A stretch of DNA of 64,000 nucleotides from Pseudarthrobacter oxydans (GTDB taxonomy: Bacteria; Actinomycetota; Actinomycetes; Actinomycetales; Micrococcaceae), in assembly GCF_013314975.1 (NCBI RefSeq), contig NZ_JABTYH010000015.1, positions 32,267 to 96,266 on the forward strand, read 5' to 3'. Positions 1-9,170 of this stretch are shown here, piece by piece. The notes beneath the pieces were generated by a model. That model was not told where the DNA came from. It ran no database searches and saw nothing but the letters and a program-made list of their open reading frames with translations. Position 1 is the stretch's first letter. Each line of letters starts with the position of its first letter. The translations under genes and the position numbers were made by a program.

Positions 1-365
1 ATCTGGCTTGGCTCGTCGTCGTACTCCACCATGGCAAGCTCGGCATCGTCCACCTCGCGGGCCGCAGCCGCCAGGGCAGGCGGGGCGGCGGACACCAGGA
101 GGTCACGCACCGTGGAGCCGTCCCGGACCTGGCCTACGAACTGGCGCATGATGCCCATGTTCCCGGACCGCCCGATCACGCCTTCATCCGGCACCAGGTC
201 CCCGGCGATGATGCGGAACAGGGTGGTCTTCCCGGTGCCGTTGGGGCCGATCAATGCGGTCTTGGTGCCGTCCGGGACCTTGAAGGTCACTCCGTTAAGC
301 AGCTGGGTGCCGTCGGAGAGGAAATAGTCAATGCCGGAAACGTCAATATGGGCCACGTGTTCCAT
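1..365 (-). CDS. ABC-F family ATPase, N-terminal part (cut by window edge)
   Basis: Reads leftward from an ATG at 365 and runs off the window. About 121 residues are visible. They form the first half of an ATP-binding cassette: a Walker A loop GPNGTGKTT near residues 40-48, followed by the IIAGD segment. The start MEHVAHIDVSGIDYFL and the absence of membrane segments fit the soluble ABC-F class (EttA/Uup-like), which acts on the ribosome and not in transport. The downstream linker and second cassette lie outside the window, so the subfamily (housekeeping translation factor or antibiotic resistance type) cannot be told. Confidence 0.85.
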   Translation of the reverse strand, partial: MEHVAHIDVSGIDYFLSDGTQLLNGVTFKVPDGTKTALIGPNGTGKTTLFRIIAGDLVPDEGVIGRSGNMGIMRQFVGQVRDGSTVRDLLVSAAPPALAAAAREVDDAELAMVEYDDEPSQ

Positions 366-446
366 CTTCCCACGGCCATGGCAGAGAGTTTTTGTCCAGG
401 CATGCAGGGTTGACCGGCCCGGAATTCTGCATACCCGGACACAAAA

Positions 447-2435
447 CTAGCCGGCTGCGGTGAGGAACTCCTTCAGCAGCGGCCCGGACGTCGTTGCTCC
501 CAGACCGCCGTCCTCCACGAACACGGCCACGGCCAGGTCCCCGTGGACAGCCACGATCCAGGCGTGCGTCTTCGGGGGAGTCTCCTTGCCGAATTCTGCC
601 GTCCCGGTCTTCGCCCCCACGGGTGCACCGGGAACGCCGGCCAGGAAGCCTGCATGCCCGGAGGTGACCACGGCGCGCATCATGTCACCGAGCGAAGCGG
701 CCTCGGCAGCAGTGATCGGCTCGCCCGACGCCGTCGACGGTGCTTCTGCCGTCGCGGTGGCGGAAGGCTGCGCCGCCGGTGCCGTGGAACCGCTCGTCGT
801 GCCGGCAGCGGCAGCACCGCCGTCGGGATTCAGGACCAGTTGGGGCGACACGGGCGCGCCCTTGGCCACGGAGCCCGCCATCATGGCTGCCGCCAGGGGA
901 GAAAGCAGCACCTTGCCCTGTCCGATCATGGAGGCGGCATGCTCCGTCCCTGCCGCCTCGCCGGGCACGGATCCGAGGAACGCGTCTGCGCCCAGCGACG
1001 GCGCTTCGACGGCGATCCCCATGGCCAGGGCGGCCGCCTCAAGCTGTCCTTGTGACACGGTATCCCGGGCAGCGATGAACGCCGTGTTGCAGGAATGCGC
1101 AAAGGCGTCACGCAGGGTGACCGAGCCCAGGGAGCTTTCGGGATAACCGTCGGCGTTCTTGAAAGTGCGCCCGTCCACCGTCAGCGTCGGCGTGCACTCA
1201 ACCTTGGAATCAGGGGTCAACCCGTTGCGGAACATGGCCAGCGAGTCCACCATCTTGAAGATCGACCCCGGCGCGTACTGGCCCAGCATGGCCGTGTTGT
1301 AGCCGTTACTGCCGGGCCCCGATGCCACGGCCAGGACGGCACCGCTGGAGGGGCGGAGCGCCACGATCGCCGACGCCGGACCTACGTCCTCCAGGGTGGT
1401 CTCCGCGAGTGCCTGCAGCGTGGGGTCGATGGTTGTCTTCAGCGGTGTCCCGGGCTCAGGCGCCACTTCAAAGAGCACGCGCCGGGGGTCAGTTGCTGCG
1501 GACTGGATCTGTTCGCGGGTCAGGTCGGCGCGCTGCGCGCGGATTACGACGGCGTCCGTCCCCCTGAGCTGTTCGTCGTACTGCTGCTGCAACCCGCCGA
1601 TGCCGGTGACATCACCCGCTGATAGCACGCCTTCCGAGGCTTCGATCTGCTCAGCAGTGGCTTCCCCGACGGTGCCGAGCACGGCGCGGGCGAAGGTCCG
1701 GCTGGGTGCCAGCGGCACCGAGGCGGGAATGGCACGGGCGCCGGGGATGGCTGCGATCTGCTCGTTGGTGATGGTGCGGCCCTCTTCCCGCAGGGTAATC
1801 GCGGACACAAAGGCTTCCGCGCCGGAGGCCTTTACCTGCTGGACGTAGCCGGCTGGGTCAACCCCAACCAGGGCAGCGAGCCTGGTGGCAGCGTCGGTGG
1901 GGTCGGCAGTGCCGAGCTGGGGCTTGTCGATGCCGACGTTCACCACGGGACGGTAGGTGACCAGGGGGACGTCCCCCGCCCCGAGGATATCCGCGCGCTG
2001 CGGGGACTGGGCGCCCTTGGTGAGGATCTCGCTGTCCGCGAGGCCGGGTGCCAGGGTTGCCGGGTCCCAGACCGTAAGCCATTTGTCCCCGGACTTCTTG
2101 AAGTTCGCCTGTACGGTGTATTTCCACTCTGCGTCGCCGAATTTCCAGGTGTAGTTCAAGGGCGCCGAGGCATTGTCACCGTCCAGGGTGATGTCGCCTG
2201 CTTCGACCGCGGGCTTCTGCGGGTCCAATGCCTTGAAGACGCCGCGCAGCTGGTCGTTGGCGGCAGCGGCGTCCTTGCCGTCGAAGGCCACCCCGGCCAC
2301 ATCGAGTCCTGAAACGGCTGTGGCAAATTGCTGTGCTGCGGTTTCTGCCCCGCTCCGGCCGTCGTCGCAGGCCACCAGCGAGGTTCCCAGTATGAACGCA
2401 GCTACGGCAACAGAAAGTTTTGTTGATTTCCCCAT
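447..2435 (-). CDS. penicillin-binding transpeptidase, lipoprotein with MecA_N-like domain
   Basis: A 662-residue class B-like penicillin-binding protein. The N-terminus has a lipoprotein signal ending in the lipobox-like LVAC, so it is probably anchored outside the membrane. Residues of about 30-140 resemble the NTF2-like MecA_N domain. The transpeptidase domain follows with all three active-site motifs: SIFK (SxxK), SCN and KTGTAEFG. An Ala/Thr/Ser-rich insert lies near the C-terminal third. It should cross-link peptidoglycan or hydrolyse beta-lactam-like substrates. It is distinct from the PbpA of the kinase cluster at 49.6-51.1 kb. The MecA_N domain by itself does not show beta-lactam resistance. 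Confidence 0.88.
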   Translation of the reverse strand: MGKSTKLSVAVAAFILGTSLVACDDGRSGAETAAQQFATAVSGLDVAGVAFDGKDAAAANDQLRGVFKALDPQKPAVEAGDITLDGDNASAPLNYTWKFGDAEWKYTVQANFKKSGDKWLTVWDPATLAPGLADSEILTKGAQSPQRADILGAGDVPLVTYRPVVNVGIDKPQLGTADPTDAATRLAALVGVDPAGYVQQVKASGAEAFVSAITLREEGRTITNEQIAAIPGARAIPASVPLAPSRTFARAVLGTVGEATAEQIEASEGVLSAGDVTGIGGLQQQYDEQLRGTDAVVIRAQRADLTREQIQSAATDPRRVLFEVAPEPGTPLKTTIDPTLQALAETTLEDVGPASAIVALRPSSGAVLAVASGPGSNGYNTAMLGQYAPGSIFKMVDSLAMFRNGLTPDSKVECTPTLTVDGRTFKNADGYPESSLGSVTLRDAFAHSCNTAFIAARDTVSQGQLEAAALAMGIAVEAPSLGADAFLGSVPGEAAGTEHAASMIGQGKVLLSPLAAAMMAGSVAKGAPVSPQLVLNPDGGAAAAGTTSGSTAPAAQPSATATAEAPSTASGEPITAAEAASLGDMMRAVVTSGHAGFLAGVPGAPVGAKTGTAEFGKETPPKTHAWIVAVHGDLAVAVFVEDGGLGATTSGPLLKEFLTAAG

Positions 2436-2504
2436 TCGGCCATTATGCCCCGCGAAATGCAGTGCGTCGGGCCATTCCTTGCGGTTTAAGGGCGCTGCCG
2501 GCTG

Positions 2505-3953
2505 CTATGCGCCGCCCAGGCCCAGCGACGGTACGGGCAGGTGGAATATGTCCTTGAGCGCATGGGTTGCCGCGTGCAGGCCGGGCATGCCGGTGACCCC
2601 GGGGCCGGGCGGCGTGGACGAGGAACAAAGGTAGACGCCGCGCAGGGGAGTGCGCCATGGGTGCCGGGATACGACGGGCCGCTGGACCAGGCCGCGGAGG
2701 TCCATGGTGCCGGCGCTGAAGTCCCCGCCGATGTAGTTCCGGTTGTACTCTGCCAGCTGCGCCGCCGTCACCACGTTGGTGTCCACCACGAGGTCCCTGA
2801 AACCGGGGGCAAACCTCTCCAGCTGCGCGGTGATGGCTTCCGACATGTCCTTGGTTGAACCGGCCGGCACGTGGCAGTAGGTCCACAGGGTGTGGCGGCC
2901 CGCGGGTGCGCGCCGTGGGTCGAACCGGGAAGGCTGGGCTACCAGTACGTAGGGCCGTTCGGGGTGCCGGCCGGCACTGACCTCGTTTTCCGCGTGTGCC
3001 AGTTCCTCCCTGGTTCCGCCTACGTGGACGGTTCCGGCGTCAGCCAGTTCGGCCGCCTGCCACGGAACGGGGCCGGACAGGATGAAGTCCACCTTGCAGG
3101 AGCCGTTCCCGTAGCGGAAGGACTCCAGGGCTGTGCGGTAGCGGCCGGGAAGGGAGTCACCGGCCATGTCCACCAGTCCGCGCGGCGCGACATCAAGGAG
3201 CGTGGCCCGCGCCGCTGGAAGGTCCGTTAACCGGTTGATGGGGGCGTTTGTGTGGAGGATGCCGCCATGCGACTCGATGTCCGTTGCCAGGGCGGCGGCG
3301 ATGGCAGCAGAACCGCCCAGGGGAATGGGCCATCCTTCAGCGTGGCCCAGCGCCCCGAGCATCAGCCCTGCTCCGGACGCGGCCAGGGACGGAAGGCGGG
3401 ACACGGCATGGGCCGCAACGCCGCTGAGGAGCGCAGGAGCTGCCTCCTCGCGGAACCTGGCATTCCAGAAGCCCGAACCTTGTTCCAGGGTCCGCAGGCC
3501 AAAAATGCCCGCGGCCACCGGGTTGCGGGGAAGGCGGAAGAGCTGGTTCTGCGTAAAGTCCATAACGTCGTCGATGTTCCGCACGATGGGGCCCATCAGC
3601 CGCCGGTACGCAGCGCCGTCCCGGCCGAGTCCCGCTGCGGTCCGGTCAAGCGACCGGTAGGCGAGGGCGGACCATCCGCCGTCCAGCGGTGATCCGAAGG
3701 AGAGCTCAGGCGTGACAAGCTCCATCCGCCGGGAAAGCTCGAAGGCCCGGAAGAAAGGCGAGGCCAGGGCCATTGGATGGACGGCCGAGCAGACGTCGTG
3801 GAAGTGGCCCGGCTGCATGAGTTCTGCCGTACGGGTTCCGCCGCCGATCACGGGCGCGGCTTCGAAGACCTCCACGGCAAGCCCTGCCCGCGCCATGACG
3901 GCCGCGGCAGCCAGCCCGTTGGGTCCGGCTCCAACCACCGTAACGTCAGGCAT
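2505..3953 (-). CDS. FAD-dependent oxidoreductase, phytoene desaturase-like
   Basis: An NAD(P)/FAD-dependent oxidoreductase of about 482 residues. The dinucleotide-binding motif GAGPNGLAAA lies directly at the N-terminus, followed by the acidic end of the second strand (EVFEAAP) and GGGTRT. This resembles the CrtI-like/amine-oxidase fold proteins that actinobacteria annotate as phytoene desaturase family. The substrate cannot be inferred. I placed the start at the ATG before PDVTVVGAG because the longer reading adds ten Arg-rich residues. This ATG overlaps the stop of the upstream GT87 gene by 8 nt, so translation is probably coupled. Confidence 0.8.
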   Translation of the reverse strand: MPDVTVVGAGPNGLAAAAVMARAGLAVEVFEAAPVIGGGTRTAELMQPGHFHDVCSAVHPMALASPFFRAFELSRRMELVTPELSFGSPLDGGWSALAYRSLDRTAAGLGRDGAAYRRLMGPIVRNIDDVMDFTQNQLFRLPRNPVAAGIFGLRTLEQGSGFWNARFREEAAPALLSGVAAHAVSRLPSLAASGAGLMLGALGHAEGWPIPLGGSAAIAAALATDIESHGGILHTNAPINRLTDLPAARATLLDVAPRGLVDMAGDSLPGRYRTALESFRYGNGSCKVDFILSGPVPWQAAELADAGTVHVGGTREELAHAENEVSAGRHPERPYVLVAQPSRFDPRRAPAGRHTLWTYCHVPAGSTKDMSEAITAQLERFAPGFRDLVVDTNVVTAAQLAEYNRNYIGGDFSAGTMDLRGLVQRPVVSRHPWRTPLRGVYLCSSSTPPGPGVTGMPGLHAATHALKDIFHLPVPSLGLGGA

Positions 3954-5412
3954 CGGAGGCCGCCTTCTGCTGGAGCGCAGCAATGGTCCGGCGGCGCAGG
4001 TTCAGCCGGAACCTGTCCGGTGCCCCGTTGAACGGGCCGCCGTGGGGATCGTCCAGGTGGTGCCTGCGGATGGGATCGTACGTGGGGTCGTAGATGTCCC
4101 AGGTCACCCGCGCCATCAGGTAGGTGACGGCCAGCATGTGCGCAGCCACGGCCAGGACGTAGTAGGGCATATCCAGGTTGTGCTGGGAGGAGCCGGCGCT
4201 GGTCACCTGTCCAAGGTACATCCACACCGCAGCCCAGTGGAGGCCCTCGATGCCCTGCCAGACCAGGAAGTCGCGCCACCGCGGCCTGGCCAGCGCGAGG
4301 AGCGGGATCAGCCATACAACAAACTGCGGTGAGTACACCTTGTTGGTCAGGATGAAGGCCGCCACAACCAGGAAGGCAAGCTGGGCAAGGCGGGGGCGGC
4401 GCGGTGCGGTCAGGGCAACAAGGGCAATGAGGGCGCAGCCCAGCACAAATAAACCGAGGGACAGCAGGTCCACGGCTGCACCGCTCAGTTCCTGTCCCCT
4501 CAATCTGCCCAGGACCAGGTTGTAGGCGAACCAGGGTGAGCTGTAGCCGGCGCCGCGGTCTGCCGAGAACTGGAAGAAGTAGGCCCAGCCCGGGAAATTG
4601 GCAATAGCGAAGGGGACGTTGATAACAGCCCACGAGGCGGCCGCGGCCCCCGCAGTCTTGAGGAACGGCTGGAACCGTCCGGTCCGGAGGGCGAGCAGGA
4701 GGATGGCACCCAGAATGAGCAGCGGATACAGCTTGGCGGCCGTGGCAAGCCCGATAAAGATCCCCGCCAGCACCAGCCGCTCCCGGGAGAAGAAGTACAT
4801 ACCCACGGCAAGCAGCGCCACCGCCCAGAGATCCCAGTTGATGGTACCGGCCAGGATGATGCCCGGCGCCAAAGCCACCATGGCTGCATCCCAGGGCCGG
4901 CGGGCGCTCATCCGGGCGGTGGCCAGGACCGTGACCACCGCGGCCGCGGCCAGAAGCGCGGCATTGATGTCGAAGTAGGCCAGGATCCGGGCATCCGGGG
5001 CTCCAGAGCCGGGGACCAGCCAGGCCGTTATCCCGGCAATAAGGCCGGTCAGGACAGGGTATTCAAACTGGCTCCCCGTGCCCAGGATGGGAAAGTTGCC
5101 GTCTGCCAGTCCGCGGTTCCGGAACAGTTCGGGGAAGTCGGAATAGCAGGTGGCGTAGAACTGGGTGGGGGATTCCCATCCGTTGGCACGGCAGTATCCC
5201 TTCAGCAGGATGCCCGCCAGTGCCGCCAGCACGGTCAGCAGGATCAGTACCCGCTCCACCGTGAAGACACCAGGGGAAACAATGCCCGGAGCGGACCGGG
5301 ATCCAAGGGGGCCGCCCACTAATTCCGTGAAGTTCCTCAGCAGGATATCGCTGCGGCTTGGAACAACGAGGCGCACCCTTCCTCGATGCTCGGGCGGCTG
5401 GGTGTCCTCCAT
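3946..5412 (-). CDS. GT87-type (DUF2029) polytopic glycosyltransferase
   Basis: An integral membrane protein of about 488 residues, with many hydrophobic segments from roughly residue 50 onward. It resembles the GT87/DUF2029 family of polyprenyl-phosphomannose-dependent mannosyltransferases: a first membrane segment, then an acidic extracytoplasmic loop with YSDFPELF and a repeated helix pattern. The C-terminal tail is basic and cytoplasmic. The start MEDTQPPEH is preferred because the upstream extension looks random and basic. It probably uses a lipid-linked sugar to build envelope glycans. The gene directly precedes and overlaps the FAD oxidoreductase. Confidence 0.75.
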   Translation of the reverse strand: MEDTQPPEHRGRVRLVVPSRSDILLRNFTELVGGPLGSRSAPGIVSPGVFTVERVLILLTVLAALAGILLKGYCRANGWESPTQFYATCYSDFPELFRNRGLADGNFPILGTGSQFEYPVLTGLIAGITAWLVPGSGAPDARILAYFDINAALLAAAAVVTVLATARMSARRPWDAAMVALAPGIILAGTINWDLWAVALLAVGMYFFSRERLVLAGIFIGLATAAKLYPLLILGAILLLALRTGRFQPFLKTAGAAAASWAVINVPFAIANFPGWAYFFQFSADRGAGYSSPWFAYNLVLGRLRGQELSGAAVDLLSLGLFVLGCALIALVALTAPRRPRLAQLAFLVVAAFILTNKVYSPQFVVWLIPLLALARPRWRDFLVWQGIEGLHWAAVWMYLGQVTSAGSSQHNLDMPYYVLAVAAHMLAVTYLMARVTWDIYDPTYDPIRRHHLDDPHGGPFNGAPDRFRLNLRRRTIAALQQKAASDA

Positions 5413-5462
5413 GGCTTCGAGCTTACCGCCGTGCCCGGAAGCCGGTTGGCGCCACGGGCGGC

Positions 5463-5490
5463 GGAGCCCACGCGTCGCCGCGTGGGCTCC
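5463..5490. terminator. perfect 12-bp hairpin
   Basis: GGAGCCCACGCG and its exact complement CGCGTGGGCTCC are separated by a TCGC loop. There is no T-tract on either side. It lies between the end of the 45-aa gene and the start of the GT87 gene, so it most likely ends transcription of the small gene on the minus strand or attenuates read-through into GT87. Confidence 0.6.
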
Positions 5491-5576
5491 GGCCACAGGT
5501 TCTCTGGTGTTTCACGGTGCCTCCTGGCGAAGGTGCGTCTTTCGTGGCTGCCCTGGTCACCCGGGCGGCGCCTTCC

Positions 5577-5714
5577 CTAGCGGGTACCGCCGATCTGCTG
5601 GTGCATCAGGACAAAGACATCCTCGCGCTGCTTTTCCAGCAGGTCCTCGTTGAACTTCCTCCGGCTGCTGCGCCGTCCTTGGGCCGGCAGCAGGAGTTCT
5701 CGAAACTTTTTCAT
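5577..5714 (-). CDS. small basic protein of unknown function (45 aa)
   Basis: MKKFRELLLPAQGRRSSRRK begins the predicted 45-residue product, which is rich in Arg and Lys and ends QQIGGTR. The start is set by a strong ribosome-binding site, AGGAGG eight bases before ATGAAA. A longer in-frame reading to 5762 has no better signal. The upstream bases are AT-rich, as a promoter would be, and a perfect hairpin lies downstream. I do not recognise the family. It could be a nucleic-acid-binding micro-protein, but that is only suggested by its charge. Confidence 0.55.
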   Translation of the reverse strand: MKKFRELLLPAQGRRSSRRKFNEDLLEKQREDVFVLMHQQIGGTR

Positions 5715-6034
5715 GGCCATCACCTCCTCTCCGTCCGGAGTTCGGTATGCATAAATGGGCACGGCAATTGAGCCCCTTTATGGTGTGTAAATCAGGGAAT
5801 ACGGCAGGGAATTATGGGCAGCACAAATATAATTACGCAGAAATTTGAACCGTTTTACCGCACCCCAGCACTAAAGCTGCATTACGCAGGAAAGAAGGGC
5901 AGAAGAATGCGAAAGGGAAAGTCCGTGGTCCCGCGGGAACGGTTTGGAAATGCTGCACCTGCACCAGGCCGGCGTCCTGCCGGACCGGGGCCCCTGAGGG
6001 ACGCTGCTGCCTGGGCTCCAGGCGGGAGTAGCGG

Positions 6035-6130
6035 CTAGGAGCCGGCGTAATCCCTAAAGGGGCGCGCAAAAGCATCAGGGGCCGGGGCAGCGATGACGGT
6101 CATCTTCCATCCGCTAGTCAAAGTAATCAT
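6035..6130 (-). CDS. candidate 31-aa micro-protein
   Basis: The predicted product starts MITLTSGWKMTVIAAPAPDA and ends FRDYAGS. It has a strong Shine-Dalgarno, AGGAGG eight bases before the ATG. The bases further upstream (about 6225-6295) are the most AT-rich of the neighbourhood and could hold its promoter. No family is recognised. A regulatory leader peptide or a small secreted peptide are possibilities. The call rests on the ribosome-binding site and the AT-rich upstream region only. Confidence 0.4.
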   Translation of the reverse strand: MITLTSGWKMTVIAAPAPDAFARPFRDYAGS

Positions 6131-6295
6131 TTTCCCAACCTCCTTTTCTGCTCTGCCGCCGCACGGGCCTGGACCCGGCAGCGTGCGCCGCGATCCCGGC
6201 AGGACGCCCTGGGATCAGAAATAAAATTACACCACCGGCTGGACTATTGGCTACTTAATATCCAAAAATTGTCCAACTTATTATGGCGGTCTCTT

Positions 6296-6880
6296 TTAGA
6301 GGCCCCATCGGACGATCGCAGGCGTCTTTTTATCCCACCCGAGAGTGCAGACTTTTGCGGTACCGAGAATGAAATGGCGGCCTTCGGTAGGCGGCAATTC
6401 CAGCCAGCGTGCGGTAAGGATCCTTGAGAAATGGCCGTGGGCCACAATCAGCACATTGTCCATGCCGGACTCGAGCACGCGCCCGATAATCTTGTCTGCC
6501 CTGGCCGCCACCTCGTCCAGCGTTTCGCCGTTGGGAACGCCGTGGGTCCAGATGAGGTAGTCCGGATTGTCCTTGCGGATCAGGTCGGAGCTGATCCCCT
6601 CGTAGTCGCCGTAGTTCCACTCAACCGCCAAAGGCTCGTGCTGGGCGTCGGGGAAGCCGGCAAGCTCGGCCGTACGTCGCGCACGCCTCAACGGCGAGGT
6701 GAGCACCAGGTCGAAGTCGACAGGATCCAGCACCTTCCGGGCCTCCACGGCCTGCTGTTCGCCCTCGACGGTCAGCGGAAGATCAGTGAGCCCGGTGTAC
6801 TGGCCGCTCTTGGACCATTCCGTCTCGCCATGGCGAAGGATCCAGAGCTGGGGCCGGGGGGCAAGGGCAGGAATGGTCAC
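6296..6880 (-). CDS. histidine phosphatase family protein
   Basis: A 194-residue member of the phosphoglycerate mutase-like phosphatase superfamily. The catalytic RHGETEW lies near residue 16 and the second histidine motif AHGHFSR near residue 149. A TSPLRRARRTAE segment between them supplies the conserved arginine. These enzymes remove phosphate through a phosphohistidine intermediate; the substrate is unknown. Its ATG overlaps the stop of the CCA-adding enzyme gene by 4 nt (ATGA), so the two are one translationally coupled unit. Confidence 0.88.
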   Translation of the reverse strand: MTIPALAPRPQLWILRHGETEWSKSGQYTGLTDLPLTVEGEQQAVEARKVLDPVDFDLVLTSPLRRARRTAELAGFPDAQHEPLAVEWNYGDYEGISSDLIRKDNPDYLIWTHGVPNGETLDEVAARADKIIGRVLESGMDNVLIVAHGHFSRILTARWLELPPTEGRHFILGTAKVCTLGWDKKTPAIVRWGL

Positions 6881-8400
6881 TTGGACTCCTCAGAAGGGGA
6901 CGGCTCGACGACGGCGGGCGGCATTCCAGCGTCGGGCGCCGAGGGTGCGGAAACGGCAGGTGCTGATTCCGGTTGCCCTGCCCACCAGCGGAGCAGCCGT
7001 GCTTCCGCTTCCTCCGCAGGCAGGGGACCGTTCTCCATCCGCTCATTGAGCAGGAATTTGTAGGCGCGCCCCACCACCGGACCGGGTTTGATGCCCAGCA
7101 GGGCCATGATCCGGGCACCGTCAAGGTCAGGCCGCACGGCATCCAGCGATTCCTGCTCGCGGAGCGCGGCGATGCGGGCTTCGAGGTCATCGTAGGCGAA
7201 GGCCAGGCGTTCGGCTTTCCGCTGGTTGCGGGTGGTGACATCCGAGCGGGTGAGCCGGTGCAGCCGTTCCAGCAGCGGCCCGGCATCGGTCACGTAGCGG
7301 CGCACTGCGGAGTCGCTCCAGCCGGCGTCCCCGTAGCCGTAGAAGCGCATATGGAGCTCCACGAGGCGGGCCACGGCCTTGGTGGTGTCGTTGTCGAAAC
7401 GGAGCGCCTTCATCCGTTTCGAGGTGAGTTTAGCCCCCACCATGTCGTGGTGCCGGAAGCTCACCGCGCCGCCCGGTTCAAAGCGGCGCGTTGCCGGCTT
7501 CCCGACGTCGTGCATTAATGCTGCGAAGCGCAGCACAAAGTCCGGCCCTGGCACCGCGCCCTCACTGTCCGTCTCCAGCTCCGCTGCCTGTTCCAAGACC
7601 TGGAGGGAGTGCTGGTAGACGTCCTTGTGCCGGTGGTGCTCGTCCGATTCCAGCCGCAGCGCCGAAACCTCGGGCAGCACGAACTCGGCGAGCCCCGTGT
7701 CCACCAGCAGGTCCACGCCGACGCGCGGGCGGGCGCCGCAGATGAGCTTGACCAGTTCGTCCCGCACCCGTTCGGCGGAAATGATGGTGATCCGTTCGGC
7801 CATCTGCGTCATGGCCTGCCGGACGTCCTCGTGGACGGAAACCCCAAGCTGGGCGGCGAAGCGTGCCGCGCGCATCATCCGCAGCGGATCATCCGAGAAG
7901 GACGCTTCCGGCGCCCCGGGAGTGGCCAGCACGGACGCATGGAGGTCGCGTACGCCGCCGAAAGGATCCACCAGTTCCAGGGAGGGCAGCTTCAGGGCCA
8001 TGGCGTTTATGGTGAAGTCCCGCCGGAGCAGGTCATCAGTCAGGGACGACCCGAAGGCCACTACTGGCTTGCGGGAATCGGGATCGTACGCCTCCGCCCG
8101 GTAGGTGGTGATTTCGATCTGGAAGCCTGCCTTGCGCATGCCGATGGTTCCGAAGGCGCGGCCGATCTCCCAGTAGTTGTCCGCCCACTTCTTGATGAGG
8201 GCAACCGTCTGGTCCGGGGTGGCATCCGTGGTGAAGTCCAGGTCCGGGGAGCTCCGGCCCAGGAAAAGGTCACGCACCGGTCCGCCCACCAGTGACAGCT
8301 CGTGGCCGGCGTCCACGAAGCGCCGGCCGAGCTCCAGGACCACCGGGTCCACCTGGAAATCGACGGTCTGGGAATCAGTCTTGTGATGTGCGTGAGCCAT
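6877..8400 (-). CDS. cca: CCA tRNA nucleotidyltransferase
   Basis: A 507-residue enzyme that adds or repairs the 3' CCA of tRNAs. The N-terminal nucleotidyltransferase core shows GGPVRDLFLG and the metal-binding DLDFTTDA near residues 40-60, then the RRDFTINAMA motif. A C-terminal HD domain with HDVGKPATR is typical of the actinobacterial form. The last 40 residues are a low-complexity Pro/Ser/Ala tail. Since neither tRNA-Ile nor tRNA-Leu in this window encodes CCA, the enzyme is needed for their maturation. Confidence 0.93.
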   Translation of the reverse strand: MAHAHHKTDSQTVDFQVDPVVLELGRRFVDAGHELSLVGGPVRDLFLGRSSPDLDFTTDATPDQTVALIKKWADNYWEIGRAFGTIGMRKAGFQIEITTYRAEAYDPDSRKPVVAFGSSLTDDLLRRDFTINAMALKLPSLELVDPFGGVRDLHASVLATPGAPEASFSDDPLRMMRAARFAAQLGVSVHEDVRQAMTQMAERITIISAERVRDELVKLICGARPRVGVDLLVDTGLAEFVLPEVSALRLESDEHHRHKDVYQHSLQVLEQAAELETDSEGAVPGPDFVLRFAALMHDVGKPATRRFEPGGAVSFRHHDMVGAKLTSKRMKALRFDNDTTKAVARLVELHMRFYGYGDAGWSDSAVRRYVTDAGPLLERLHRLTRSDVTTRNQRKAERLAFAYDDLEARIAALREQESLDAVRPDLDGARIMALLGIKPGPVVGRAYKFLLNERMENGPLPAEEAEARLLRWWAGQPESAPAVSAPSAPDAGMPPAVVEPSPSEESK

Positions 8401-8559
8401 AGTTACTTAAGCTTGTCAGAAACCAGCGCGTCGGCAGGCCAAAATACGGTCAAGATCGTGCGGAATCACTCCGCCGCCGGCAAAGTGCGTCATATGCAGT
8501 CCATGTTGGTGTCATGTTCCGGTCATCACGAACGGGCAACAGTCGTTAGAGTGGACTCC

Positions 8560-9108
8560 ATGGCCCATCCAGTACCGAGCGCTCCAGGCAGGAGGACAAA
8601 CGCACCATTGCCGTCGGCAATCGGTGCGCACGTTGCCCCTGCCCAGCATGCGGCACCGGCATCGCTGCCCACGGTTGAGGAAGTCTCTGCCGGCGGCGTT
8701 GTAGTGGACACGTCCGACGCCGAGTTGAGGGTTGCGATCATCGCCCGCCTTAACCGCGGCGGACGTTTGGAGTGGTGCCTTCCCAAGGGCCATCCGGAAG
8801 GCAAGGAAAACAACGAGCAGGCAGCCGTCCGGGAAATTGCCGAGGAAACCGGCATCGAGGGGGACATCCTCGCGCCACTCGGGAGCATCGACTACTGGTT
8901 TACGGTCAGCGGCCACCGGGTCCACAAGACGGTCCACCATTACCTCCTGCGGGCAACGGGCGGCGAACTGACCATCGAGAACGATCCGGACCAGGAAGCC
9001 GTGGACGTGGCATGGGTTCCCATCCAGGAGTTGGCCCGGAAGCTGTCCTTCCCCAATGAACGCCGGATTGCCGACCTCGCCCGCGAGGTCCTGCCGGAGC
9101 ACCTCTAG
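8560..9108 (+). CDS. Nudix hydrolase
   Basis: A protein of 182 residues with a complete Nudix box: G-x5-E-x7-REIAEETGI, beginning at GHPEGKE. It hydrolyses a nucleoside diphosphate linked to another moiety. The position beside murJ matches the MutT-type gene next to mviN in mycobacteria. I set the start at ATG 8560 (MAHPVPS). A possible -10 element TAGAGT at 8547-8552 lies only 7 bases before this ATG, so the mRNA may be leaderless. The first 40 residues are low-complexity. The gene is divergent from cca. Confidence 0.87.
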   Translation: MAHPVPSAPGRRTNAPLPSAIGAHVAPAQHAAPASLPTVEEVSAGGVVVDTSDAELRVAIIARLNRGGRLEWCLPKGHPEGKENNEQAAVREIAEETGIEGDILAPLGSIDYWFTVSGHRVHKTVHHYLLRATGGELTIENDPDQEAVDVAWVPIQELARKLSFPNERRIADLAREVLPEHL

Positions 9109-9170
9109 GACTCTGGATTCCCGGGCGCAGGGCGCCTGCGTTGCGGCTTTAACTGCCTTCGGGTGAGACG

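Noticed and set aside
5907..6038. 43-codon plus-strand frame starting MRKGKSVVPRERFGN
   Set aside because: It has only a weak ribosome-binding site, and its end overlaps the better-supported minus-strand micro-gene. It cannot be excluded.
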